Assembly: GCA_948144175.1 (NCBI GenBank)
Contig: CANXME010002562.1
Location: forward strand, 123,976-187,975
Length of the DNA stretch: 64,000 bases
Direction of reading: 5' to 3'
Source of the DNA: Closterium sp. NIES-65
Taxonomy: Eukaryota; Streptophyta; Zygnematophyceae; Desmidiales; Closteriaceae
The position numbers and the translations under genes were made by a program. Below are positions 1 through 9,749 of this stretch, one piece after another. The notes beneath the pieces are model-generated. The model made no database searches. It saw nothing but the letters and a program-made list of their open reading frames with translations, and was not told the origin of the DNA. Positions within the stretch are counted from its first letter, which is position 1. Every line of letters begins with the position of its first letter.

Positions 1-2953
1 ACAGTACGCAGGTTGATCCTCCTCATCCGGGTCATAGCCATGCGGTAGAATCAGCAATGCCTCCTCGGTTCCAAGCTGCTGCTCCGCTACATCAGCTCCT
101 GCAGTCAGCTTCTTAGTAGCCATACGGGTACGTCCTGGCCTGGAGACGGGTGTCTCCCATCCCTTCATAATAACACCCTTCGGCTTCTTAGTTTTCCCCT
201 GCTGCTGCTCTCCTCCCTCGGATCCAGCAGCTCCACTAGTGCTACCGCTAATCTCCACACCATCACCTCCACCAGCAGGTGCCTCCTGCACCTTCTCTTT
301 ATCACCACCCTCTGCAGCTGCCTCCTCTCCCTCCTCCCACACACTAGGAGTCAGGTCCAGCTGCATGGTAATCTGCTTCATCTGCTGGGACACCCTGGCC
401 TCCGGCTGTTTCTCCCAGCTCCCATACATCATGCCCTCAACAAACTTCACATCCCTGCTGTCAAACAACACACCCTTGGAAGGCTCCCACAGCAGCCATC
501 CCTTGCTCTCAGCAGCCAGCCCCAAATGCACACACCAGATTGCACTCGCCCCCAACTTACTGCGGTAGGTCTTGGGAACGTGGGCGACTGCCATGCAACC
601 GAACACCCTCAGCATGTCCACCGGCGGCTTCCTCCCAAGCCACCTCTCCAACGGCACCCACGAGTCATCCCCAACCTTTGTGAGTACCCTGTTCCTAGCG
701 ACGGTAGCGTGCCGAACAGCATGGGGCCACATCAAGTTGCCCAGCCCAGATTCTATGAGCAGCGCCCTAGCTGTCTCCAGAATTGTCCGGTTCGCCCGTT
801 CTGCTACACCGTTGGACTGTGGGGTGTAAGCCGTGGTCAGCTCCCTCTGGATGCCCTGCTTCTTGAGCCAGGCCGTCATCTCAGCTCCAAGGAACTCACC
901 ACCCCGATCTGTCCTAATCCGCTTCACCACACACTCCGCTTGCTTCTCCACGAACGGCAGCCAATCGTCCCGAATCGTGGAGGCGGCGTGATCTTTCTGC
1001 TTCAGCGGATACGCCCACATTAGCCTGCTCCAGTCATCCACTATGGTTAGGAAGTACCGCTCCCCCTTGTGCCCTTGCACCGGCAGCGGCCCCACCAAGT
1101 CCATGTGGACCAGCTCCAACGGCTTTTTGCTCCTGCCAGCCACACTATGGAAGGGGAAACGGGTGAACTTTGAAAGGAGGCAAATTTCACAGTTATCATC
1201 GGGTGGTTGTCCGTTCAGCTTTAAGCCCTTAACGGCTCCATCCTTCTCCAGCTGCTTCAGCAAAGGCATTGCCACACTGCCCCAAACGTCGGTGTGCAGT
1301 TGCCCAATCTGTCTCCCCAGATCTGGCCGACACTTTCACACCAACCCCTCCAACGGCGTTGCACTCCCCCTGGGATGCAGACCCCTCTCCAGCCTGCCCC
1401 CCACCGTGCCATGCCAGCGCCGGCAGCTGCCACATAGATCTGTACACGTCCTTGCTCTCGTGCAGATCCCAAAGCACCCGATTGCCCAGCTTCCCCTTAT
1501 AAGTGCGAGCCCCATCCGTGTTGGTGTTCACCCCAGCCTTGCCAAGCTTACGGAGGGAGATGAGGTTGGCCTTCAGGTCGGGGACGAGGAGAACGTCGTG
1601 CAGCACCACCGGCTTGCCATCCGCTCCCTTAAATGCAGCTCGTCCCGCACCAGCCACCTTCAACATGTGTCCAGAGGCAGAGCACACCTCATTAATCGGT
1701 GCAGCGCGTACGTCGTCCAGCAGGTCCTTGCGCGGCGTCATTGTCCAAGCAGCGCCTGTGTCCAACACCCAATAGTCCAGGGGGTGCAGCTCTGCTCCAG
1801 CCTTAGCAGATGCGTCTCCTTGCTCCCCCTTGTCTCCCATATGGAAGAATTGGCCCGCGGTGCGCTCCTTCTTCTTCTCCGCACCGCCGTTGCCCTTCGG
1901 GTTGTTGTCGGACGAATCAGCGACCATGTTGGCGCCGTTTTTCTGGTTCCTCCGCGCGCCGCCATCCTGGTGACGATTCTGGGGGGTCCATCCATCGGGT
2001 TTCTTATAGCACAAAAACCAGGGGTGCCCTTCCTTCTCACAATACCAGCAACTCCCTTTCATTTTGCCACCAGCACCCGACTTGCCCCCACGTCCAGATT
2101 TCGCACCGCGACCCCAACCGGTACCTCCTTGTTGGTCGTTGGAGTCGTCGTCTTTCTTTGCACCGCGTCCAGCACCACCGAAGCCACGTCCTTTGCCACG
2201 TCGGCTCCCTTGCATCCCGTAGCCGCTGCTGCCGTCGTCTCCACCCCTCAGTTGGCGGCGACGGAAGTCCTCCTCCAGAATCTTCGTCCGCACCCACTCG
2301 AGCGTCCACAAGCTCTGGTTCTGCGGCAGGCTCAATCCGCTCGTAAATTGAAGCCAAGATTCCGGCAGCAGCGAGAGCATCTTCAAGCACTTTGTTTGCT
2401 CCGGGTAGGTAATTCCTGCGGTCGCCAATTTCGCGTAGAGGTCGCGCAATTTGTCCAGGACAGGTTGCACCGGCTCTCCCTCGCTCAGGCGCAACGCGGA
2501 CAGCTCCCTCTCCAGCATCAATGTTGCAACAACGGAGGTCGGGGCGTGCAGCTCCTTCAACACGGTCCACGCCTTCGGACCGCACTCAACCTCCGGCAGC
2601 AGGTGCATGACGTGGTGACGCTGGTTCAGCTCCAAACTCTGCGACATCAAGTAGTAGCCAGCCGAGGCGCGCTCGTCCCAATCTTCCTGAAGGGCGGGGT
2701 CACTCGGTCTAGGCTCCTCCCCAATCATTAGTTTCAGCAATCCGATTTGACGGAAATAAAGTTGCATTTTCCAGGCCCAATCATCATAGCCCTCACCATT
2801 GAACTTCTCGACGGTGAAGTTTTTCAGCACCTCCTTGATCAGCGAGCCCTGGCTTGTTCGCGCTCCCCTTGGCGCAGAAACACCAGAATCATGGCTGCCG
2901 CTACGATCTTGGGCTGAAGATTCACCAGCTACCGCCGAGGTGTTGCCCGCCAT
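1..2953 (-). pseudogene. Gag-Pol of A1, partial and frameshifted
   Basis: Start codon at 2953-2951, reading leftward. Gag, a CCHC zinc knuckle, an aspartic protease (DTGA near residue 400) and the pre-integrase region follow the same order as in the intact 1526-residue copies. One extra base near 1277 (CACACTG here, CACATG in the other copies) shifts the frame, so translation ends at 1229 after 574 residues with an unrelated short tail. Left of the insertion the original frame stays open to the window edge through the integrase core. A full Pol cannot be made unless the extra base is a sequencing error. Confidence 0.88.
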
Positions 2954-2984
2954 AGCTACCTATATCGAGGATCACTATAACGCA

Positions 2985-2996
2985 GCTCTGATACCA
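2985..2996 (-). other. Primer-binding site of A1
   Basis: On the minus strand the site reads TGGTATCAGAGC, three bases after the 5' LTR. It matches the 3' end of plant initiator-Met tRNA, which primes minus-strand DNA synthesis in most plant Ty1/copia elements. Confidence 0.85.
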
Positions 2997-2999
2997 GCT

Positions 3000-4092
3000 T
3001 GTTTGTGTAAGGGCCTAATAAACTCAAGCTATTAAGACTTTATCACACTTAAAACCTCTCCTCGGGGTCACCTCCAAGGGTCCTTGGGTGCCTGGTACAA
3101 GACCAGCCCCTATCCACGGGTCCGAGTTTGTAAAGAGAGGGATCAAGAGGGACTTAGTCAAAACAGCAAGAGTACCTTGAACGTCGCGCAGCGTATCGTG
3201 CAGACCGTCGATCGGATTAAGCTGAGAATTTCCTATATCGAAGCTCACTCTAAGAGCTTTAAAATAAGCCAAGTTGCCTCGCGAAAAGTTCTGCCATTAC
3301 GAAGTTATGGCTCGGACAGCGTTAGCCTAGCGTTGGAGTGCTAGCGTACTAGCGTTGACTCAGGTAGCATTCCGCCGTCGCACCGCGTAGAAAAGAAATT
3401 CCAGGAAGGAAGGAATTCGCTTGAATCAATTTCACTATATTCAGGTACAAACAGAGAAGGAATAAATAGTTCTAGCTAGCAAGGACCTTGGGAATCAACC
3501 TGGGAATAACCAGGGATGATCCCAAATAATTCCAAGCAACAGAACCAACCTGGCTGGACAAAATAGCAGGTGATAGGTTGGTGAACAACCTCTGGTTCTG
3601 TTTTTCCAACCTGGGAAAACAACAACCAGGTTCAGGTCCTAAAAACAGAACCTGTTTTGTCTTTGCCCAACCAGCCAAATGCTGGTTCCGCTGGTTTCCC
3701 CTGGCCCTGTAGCATGCAGATACAGACAAACAACATCCAACCTTCACCTAAATTGTACCCCTATAGTGCCTGCCCTGCTACACTATAGTCAACCAAACAA
3801 AACAGTACAATTTCGAGTTGGATAGAACTGAATCTGCGCAATCAAGTAAGTTGAACCGCAAAGCTTCCATCTTGGGTTCCTTTGCGAGCTCGTCCTTTCT
3901 GCTTGTACTGTTCATAGCGCGTACAATGTTATGCCGAAGCGCACATTTTGCGAGTACCTGCAAATGCTTCAAGCGAAAATTGCGAAAGCAAACAAACACA
4001 CAAACATACCATTCACACGCAAATGCATTCGCACACGCATACTCGTACAAACAGACGGCAGGATGTCGTGCAATGTGAATTTGCACCCAACA
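3000..4092 (-). repeat. 5' LTR of A1 (1093 bp)
   Basis: Family A LTR with inverted ends TGTT...AACA. It carries variants not seen in the A-I and A-II LTRs but shared with the partial copy at 4093-5040, for example CCAGGAAGG where the others have CCAGCAAGG. No coding sequence is apparent. In the LTR's own sense it supplies promoter and polyadenylation signals, but I cannot place the transcription start. Confidence 0.92.
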
Positions 4093-5040
4093 AAGAGGGA
4101 CTTAGTCAAAACAGCAAGAGTACCTTGAACGTCGCGCAGCGTATCGTGCAGACCGTCGATCGGATTAAGCTGAGAATTTCCTATATCGAAGCTCACTCTA
4201 AGAGCTTTAAAATAAGCCAAGTTGCCTCGCGAAAAGTTCTGCCATTACGAAGTTATGGCTCGGACAGCGTTAGCCTAGCGTTGGAGTGCTAGCGTACTAG
4301 CGTTGACTCAGGTAGCATTCCGCCGTCGCACCGCGTAGAAAAGAAATTCCAGGAAGGAAGGAATTCGCTTGAATCAATTTCACTATATTCAGGTACAAAC
4401 AGAGAAGGAATAAATAGTTCTAGCTAGCAAGGACCTTGGGAATCAACCTGGGAATAACCAGGGATGATCCCAAATAATTCCAAGCAACAGAACCAACCTG
4501 GCTGGACAAAATAGCAGGTGATAGGTTGGTGAACAACCTCTGGTTCTGTTTTTCCAACCTGGGAAAACAACAACCAGGTTCAGGTCCTAAAAACAGAACC
4601 TGTTTTGTCTTTGCCCAACCAGCCAAATGCTGGTTCCGCTGGTTTCCCCTGGCCCTGTAGCATGCAGATACAGACAAACAACATCCAACCTTCACCTAAA
4701 TTGTACCCCTATAGTGCCTGCCCTGCTACACTATAGTCAACCAAACAAAACAGTACAATTTCGAGTTGGATAGAACTGAATCTGCGCAATCAAGTAAGTT
4801 GAACCGCAAAGCTTCCATCTTGGGTTCCTTTGCGAGCTCGTCCTTTCTGCTTGTACTGTTCATAGCGCGTACAATGTTATGCCGAAGCGCACATTTTGCG
4901 AGTACCTGCAAATGCTTCAAGCGAAAATTGCGAAAGCAAACAAACACACAAACATACCATTCACACGCAAATGCATTCGCACACGCATACTCGTACAAAC
5001 AGACGGCAGGATGTCGTGCAATGTGAATTTGCACCCAACA
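4093..5040 (-). repeat. Partial family A LTR, 948 bp: remainder of the A2 3' LTR
   Basis: Bases 4093-5040 repeat 3145-4092 with the same length and, by eye, no differences. It lacks the first 145 bp (plus-strand order) of the LTR and runs directly into the A2 polypurine tract at 5041. It is therefore the 3' LTR of A2, cut either by insertion of A1 or by unequal recombination. Confidence 0.9.
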
Positions 5041-5053
5041 CACTCCCCCTCAG
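5041..5053 (-). other. Polypurine tract of A2
   Basis: Minus strand reads GAGGGGGAGTG directly before the TGTTGGG edge of the 3' LTR. Such tracts prime plus-strand DNA synthesis. The same tract borders the LTR at 15882-15894, 19681-19693 and 60180-60193. Confidence 0.8.
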
Positions 5054-5082
5054 CCTGCCGGCTGCATCCCCATCATTCCATA

Positions 5083-8000
5083 CTAGTTCATGCTCATTCC
5101 ACTCATGCGCACACAACGCCAATGAGACTCATCCGCAAGCCTCTTGGTGAGGAAGTCTGCTGGCTGCTGGTGAGTCTTGATGTAGATCGGATTCACCGTC
5201 CCCCTCTTCACCTCCTTACGCAGCCAGTGCCACTTGATACGCATGTGCTTGTTCAGCCCATGAAGCACAGCGTTCCTGGCCATCCCAAGAGCTCCCTTGC
5301 TATCACAAAACAGCGGCGTAGCAACCTTTTGCTCCTGGCCAATCTCCTCCAACAGCCTCCTCAGCCAAATCACCTCCTTCACCCCATGGAACATCGCCAT
5401 GTACTCTGATTCCACAGAAGAGAGTGCTGTCTCCGTCTGCTTCTTTGACCTCCAACTAACCGGTCCTCCCCCAACTACGCAGATGTATCCTCCCACAGAT
5501 GAGGAATCCTCCTTCTCAGAGGCCCACGTAGCATCAGTAAAGCAAGTGAGAAAAAGCTTGCCTTCTCCAAGCCTCTCCCCCTTCTCTTTCAGAACCTCAA
5601 CCCCTTTCTGCTTCACCTGTGCAGATGCGGAGTATTGAACTCCAATGCTTGGGTGAGAGTTCAGATACTTCACCACACGCTCAGCTGCATCCACCTGCTC
5701 CTCTGATGGATTCTGCACTACCCTAGCCAGCTGCCCAACCGAGAAAGAGATGTCGGGTCTCGTGTGAACTGCTGCATACAAGAGGCTGCCCACCAAGGAC
5801 TGAAATTGCTGCTGCTCCTCGGCTTCAACCCCTTCATCCTCTGCAGCTTTCACAAGCTTGAATTCTGCTGGCAGGGGAGTTGCAACCTTGCGCTCATTCT
5901 CAATCCCATACTTCTCCCCAAGCTCCTTGATGAACTTCTCCTGGTGCAGCTTCAACCACCTGTGATCCAGATCCCTCTCCACGTGCATCCCGAGGTAGTA
6001 CTTTACCTCCCCAAGGTTCTTGCACTTGAAGTTCTCCATCAGCTGCTGCTGCACCTTCTGGATCTCCTTCATGCTGCTGCTAAAGAGAAGAATGTCGTCC
6101 ACATAGACCAGAAACAGCACCAGCTTCTCCCCCTCCCCCTTGAGAAAGAGGCTCTCATCACAGCTGCTGGTCCTGAATCCCATCTCCTCTAAAACAGCTG
6201 CCAACTTCTGGTACCAGCAGCGTGGCGCCTGCTTCAAGCCGTAGATGGACTTTTTCAGCTTGCACACCCTGCCCGTACCATCCTCATACCCAGGTGGCTG
6301 CGTCATGAACACCTCCTCCTCTAAAATCCCGTTGAGAAATGCCGTTGATATGTCCATCTGGATAATGAACTTCCCACTAACGGCTGCATCTGCCAACAAG
6401 GCACGAAGGGTAGGGGGTTTGGCAGTGGGAGCAAAGATCTCATTGAAGTCCCGCTTCTCCTTCTGCATAAACCCCTTAGCCACCAACCTACTCTTGTAGA
6501 TGGTGACCTGCCCCTTGTCGTCAGTCTTGATCCTTAGCACCCACTTGCATTGTACCGCTTTCTTTCCCTCAGGCAGCACCACTAGTTCCCAAGTCCCATT
6601 CTCCAGCAGGCTCTGGTATTCAGCATCCCTGGAAGCTAGCCATTTGTCCCTATCTGGTCCAGCTAATGCCTCCTCCATGCTAGCTGGTTCCTCTGGTGCA
6701 GGGGCAAGAAAACAGTACGCAGGTTGATCCTCCTCATCCGGGTCATAGCCATGCGGTAGAATCAGCAATGCCTCCTCGGTTCCAAGCTGCTGCTCCGCTA
6801 CATCAGCTCCTGCAGTCAGCTTCTTAGTAGCCATACGGGTACGTCCTGGCCTGGAGACGGGTGTCTCCCATCCCTTCATAATAACACCCTTCGGCTTCTT
6901 AGTTTTCCCCTGCTGCTGCTCTCCTCCCTCGGATCCAGCAGCTCCACTAGTGCTACCGCTAATCTCCACACCATCACCTCCACCAGCAGGTGCCTCCTGC
7001 ACCTTCTCTTTATCACCACCCTCTGCAGCTGCCTCCTCTCCCTCCTCCCACACACTAGGAGTCAGGTCCAGCTGCATGGTAATCTGCTTCATCTGCTGGG
7101 ACACCCTGGCCTCCGGCTGTTTCTCCCAGCTCCCATACATCATGCCCTCAACAAACTTCACATCCCTGCTGTCAAACAACACACCCTTGGAAGGCTCCCA
7201 CAGCAGCCATCCCTTGCTCTCAGCAGCCAGCCCCAAATGCACACACCAGATTGCACTCGCCCCCAACTTACTGCGGTAGGTCTTGGGAACGTGGGCGACT
7301 GCCATGCAACCGAACACCCTCAGCATGTCCACCGGCGGCTTCCTCCCAAGCCACCTCTCCAACGGCACCCACGAGTCATCCCCAACCTTTGTGAGTACCC
7401 TGTTCCTAGCGACGGTAGCGTGCCGAACAGCATGGGGCCACATCAAGTTGCCCAGCCCAGATTCTATGAGCAGCGCCCTAGCTGTCTCCAGAATTGTCCG
7501 GTTCGCCCGTTCTGCTACACCGTTGGACTGTGGGGTGTAAGCCGTGGTCAGCTCCCTCTGGATGCCCTGCTTCTTGAGCCAGGCCGTCATCTCAGCTCCA
7601 AGGAACTCACCACCCCGATCTGTCCTAATCCGCTTCACCACACACTCCGCTTGCTTCTCCACGAACGGCAGCCAATCGTCCCGAATCGTGGAGGCGGCGT
7701 GATCTTTCTGCTTCAGCGGATACGCCCACATTAGCCTGCTCCAGTCATCCACTATGGTTAGGAAGTACCGCTCCCCCTTGTGCCCTTGCACCGGCAGCGG
7801 CCCCACCAAGTCCATGTGGACCAGCTCCAACGGCTTTTTGCTCCTGCCAGCCACACTATGGAAGGGGAAACGGGTGAACTTTGAAAGGAGGCAAATTTCA
7901 CAGTTATCATCGGGTGGTTGTCCGTTCAGCTTTAAGCCCTTAACGGCTCCATCCTTCTCCAGCTGCTTCAGCAAAGGCATTGCCACATGCCCCAAACGTC

Positions 8001-9663
8001 GGTGTGCAGTTGCCCAATCTGTCTCCCCAGATCTGGCCGACACTTTCACACCAACCCCTCCAACGGCGTTGCACTCCCCCTGGGATGCAGACCCCTCTCC
8101 AGCCTGCCCCCCACCGTGCCATGCCAGCGCCGGCAGCTGCCACATAGATCTGTACACGTCCTTGCTCTCGTGCAGATCCCAAAGCACCCGATTGCCCAGC
8201 TTCCCCTTATAAGTGCGAGCCCCATCCGTGTTGGTGTTCACCCCAGCCTTGCCAAGCTTACGGAGGGAGATGAGGTTGGCCTTCAGGTCGGGGACGAGGA
8301 GAACGTCGTGCAGCACCACCGGCTTGCCATCCGCTCCCTTAAATGCAGCTCGTCCCGCACCAGCCACCTTCAACATGTGTCCAGAGGCAGAGCACACCTC
8401 ATTAATCGGTGCAGCGCGTACGTCGTCCAGCAGGTCCTTGCGCGGCGTCATTGTCCAAGCAGCGCCTGTGTCCAACACCCAATAGTCCAGGGGGTGCAGC
8501 TCTGCTCCAGCCTTAGCAGATGCGTCTCCTTGCTCCCCCTTGTCTCCCATATGGAAGAATTGGCCCGCGGTGCGCTCCTTCTTCTTCTCCGCACCGCCGT
8601 TGCCCTTCGGGTTGTTGTCGGACGAATCAGCGACCATGTTGGCGCCGTTTTTCTGGTTCCTCCGCGCGCCGCCATCCTGGTGACGATTCTGGGGGGTCCA
8701 TCCATCGGGTTTCTTATAGCACAAAAACCAGGGGTGCCCTTCCTTCTCACAATACCAGCAACTCCCTTTCATTTTGCCACCAGCACCCGACTTGCCCCCA
8801 CGTCCAGATTTCGCACCGCGACCCCAACCGGTACCTCCTTGTTGGTCGTTGGAGTCGTCGTCTTTCTTTGCACCGCGTCCAGCACCACCGAAGCCACGTC
8901 CTTTGCCACGTCGGCTCCCTTGCATCCCGTAGCCGCTGCTGCCGTCGTCTCCACCCCTCAGTTGGCGGCGACGGAAGTCCTCCTCCAGAATCTTCGTCCG
9001 CACCCACTCGAGCGTCCACAAGCTCTGGTTCTGCGGCAGGCTCAATCCGCTCGTAAATTGAAGCCAAGATTCCGGCAGCAGCGAGAGCATCTTCAAGCAC
9101 TTTGTTTGCTCCGGGTAGGTAATTCCTGCGGTCGCCAATTTCGCGTAGAGGTCGCGCAATTTGTCCAGGACAGGTTGCACCGGCTCTCCCTCGCTCAGGC
9201 GCAACGCGGACAGCTCCCTCTCCAGCATCAATGTTGCAACAACGGAGGTCGGGGCGTGCAGCTCCTTCAACACGGTCCACGCCTTCGGACCGCACTCAAC
9301 CTCCGGCAGCAGGTGCATGACGTGGTGACGCTGGTTCAGCTCCAAACTCTGCGACATCAAGTAGTAGCCAGCCGAGGCGCGCTCGTCCCAATCTTCCTGA
9401 AGGGCGGGGTCACTCGGTCTAGGCTCCTCCCCAATCATTAGTTTCAGCAATCCGATTTGACGGAAATAAAGTTGCATTTTCCAGGCCCAATCATCATAGC
9501 CCTCACCATTGAACTTCTCGACGGTGAAGTTTTTCAGCACCTCCTTGATCAGCGAGCCCTGGCTTGTTCGCGCTCCCCTTGGCGCAGAAACACCAGAATC
9601 ATGGCTGCCGCTACGATCTTGGGCTGAAGATTCACCAGCTACCGCCGAGGTGTTGCCCGCCAT
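5083..9663 (-). CDS. Intact Ty1/copia Gag-Pol polyprotein (1526 aa), A2
   Basis: A single uninterrupted ORF starting MAGNTS and ending with TAG. Domains in order: copia-type Gag (about 40-230); Gly/Arg/Lys-rich stretch; CCHC knuckle C-x2-C-x4-H-x4-C (302-315); aspartic protease with DTGA (about 395-401); pre-integrase zinc region with HRRLGH and CEIC; integrase core with D in HMDLVGP (about 616), D in RTDRGGEF (about 681) and E in NGVAERANR (about 717), giving D,D-35-E spacing; RT with YVDD (about 1186-1189); RNase H with DATWAS, ESEY and CDSKG (about 1377-1457). The order PR-IN-RT-RH defines Ty1/copia. All visible catalytic residues are present. I see no frameshift between Gag and Pol, so Gag excess would need processing or another mechanism. 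Confidence 0.95.
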   Translation of the reverse strand: MAGNTSAVAGESSAQDRSGSHDSGVSAPRGARTSQGSLIKEVLKNFTVEKFNGEGYDDWAWKMQLYFRQIGLLKLMIGEEPRPSDPALQEDWDERASAGYYLMSQSLELNQRHHVMHLLPEVECGPKAWTVLKELHAPTSVVATLMLERELSALRLSEGEPVQPVLDKLRDLYAKLATAGITYPEQTKCLKMLSLLPESWLQFTSGLSLPQNQSLWTLEWVRTKILEEDFRRRQLRGGDDGSSGYGMQGSRRGKGRGFGGAGRGAKKDDDSNDQQGGTGWGRGAKSGRGGKSGAGGKMKGSCWYCEKEGHPWFLCYKKPDGWTPQNRHQDGGARRNQKNGANMVADSSDNNPKGNGGAEKKKERTAGQFFHMGDKGEQGDASAKAGAELHPLDYWVLDTGAAWTMTPRKDLLDDVRAAPINEVCSASGHMLKVAGAGRAAFKGADGKPVVLHDVLLVPDLKANLISLRKLGKAGVNTNTDGARTYKGKLGNRVLWDLHESKDVYRSMWQLPALAWHGGGQAGEGSASQGECNAVGGVGVKVSARSGETDWATAHRRLGHVAMPLLKQLEKDGAVKGLKLNGQPPDDNCEICLLSKFTRFPFHSVAGRSKKPLELVHMDLVGPLPVQGHKGERYFLTIVDDWSRLMWAYPLKQKDHAASTIRDDWLPFVEKQAECVVKRIRTDRGGEFLGAEMTAWLKKQGIQRELTTAYTPQSNGVAERANRTILETARALLIESGLGNLMWPHAVRHATVARNRVLTKVGDDSWVPLERWLGRKPPVDMLRVFGCMAVAHVPKTYRSKLGASAIWCVHLGLAAESKGWLLWEPSKGVLFDSRDVKFVEGMMYGSWEKQPEARVSQQMKQITMQLDLTPSVWEEGEEAAAEGGDKEKVQEAPAGGGDGVEISGSTSGAAGSEGGEQQQGKTKKPKGVIMKGWETPVSRPGRTRMATKKLTAGADVAEQQLGTEEALLILPHGYDPDEEDQPAYCFLAPAPEEPASMEEALAGPDRDKWLASRDAEYQSLLENGTWELVVLPEGKKAVQCKWVLRIKTDDKGQVTIYKSRLVAKGFMQKEKRDFNEIFAPTAKPPTLRALLADAAVSGKFIIQMDISTAFLNGILEEEVFMTQPPGYEDGTGRVCKLKKSIYGLKQAPRCWYQKLAAVLEEMGFRTSSCDESLFLKGEGEKLVLFLVYVDDILLFSSSMKEIQKVQQQLMENFKCKNLGEVKYYLGMHVERDLDHRWLKLHQEKFIKELGEKYGIENERKVATPLPAEFKLVKAAEDEGVEAEEQQQFQSLVGSLLYAAVHTRPDISFSVGQLARVVQNPSEEQVDAAERVVKYLNSHPSIGVQYSASAQVKQKGVEVLKEKGERLGEGKLFLTCFTDATWASEKEDSSSVGGYICVVGGGPVSWRSKKQTETALSSVESEYMAMFHGVKEVIWLRRLLEEIGQEQKVATPLFCDSKGALGMARNAVLHGLNKHMRIKWHWLRKEVKRGTVNPIYIKTHQQPADFLTKRLADESHWRCVRMSGMSMN

Positions 9664-9694
9664 AGCTACCTATATCGAGGATCACTATAACGCA

Positions 9695-9706
9695 GCTCTG
9701 ATACCA
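9695..9706 (-). other. Primer-binding site of A2
   Basis: Minus strand TGGTATCAGAGC, separated from the LTR edge at 9710 by three bases. Same site and spacing as in A1, A-I and A-II. Confidence 0.85.
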
Positions 9707-9709
9707 GCT

Positions 9710-9749
9710 TGTTTGTGTAAGGGCCTAATAAACTCAAGCTATTAAGACT
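9710..9749 (-). repeat. Remnant of the A2 5' LTR (40 bp)
   Basis: Matches the first 40 bp (plus-strand order) of the family A LTR, then stops after ATTAAGACT and continues as Copia C pol. About 1053 bp of the LTR are missing. The join is a deletion or rearrangement point; I see no target-site duplication. Confidence 0.85.

Larger units (their letters stand above)
1..4092 (-). mobile_element. Copia family A element, copy A1 (left end outside window)
   Basis: Minus-strand Ty1/copia LTR retrotransposon. The window holds its 5' LTR (3000-4092), primer-binding site (2985-2996), Gag, protease, integrase and the start of the integrase-RT linker; RT, RNase H and the 3' LTR lie left of base 1. It is almost identical to copy A2 and shares private LTR variants with it: the LTR edge reads TGTTTG, not TGTTGG as in A-I and A-II. 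Immediately right of the LTR the sequence resumes inside another copy of the same LTR at its base 146. The simplest reading is that A1 inserted into the 3' LTR of A2. Confidence 0.9.
4093..9749 (-). mobile_element. Copia family A element, copy A2
   Basis: Minus-strand element with polypurine tract at 5041-5053, intact Gag-Pol at 5083-9663 and primer-binding site at 9695-9706. Its 5' LTR is reduced to 40 bp (9710-9749) and then jumps into a plus-strand Copia C fragment. Its 3' LTR is also incomplete unless the missing 145 bp lie left of A1. The coding region looks functional, but the LTR loss should block transcription and a normal replication cycle. Confidence 0.92.

Noticed and set aside
1043-2731. 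Long plus-strand ORF (562 codons) opposite the A1 Gag; similar 450-484-codon ORFs opposite Gag in A2, A-I and A-II
   Set aside because: They lie exactly antisense to Gag-protease, have no recognisable domain, and are explained by the GC-rich codon usage of the sense strand.
3472-4086. Short ORFs repeated in every family A LTR (for example 91, 86 and 105 codons)
   Set aside because: They recur only because the LTR is repeated; both strands are open by chance and no protein feature is visible.
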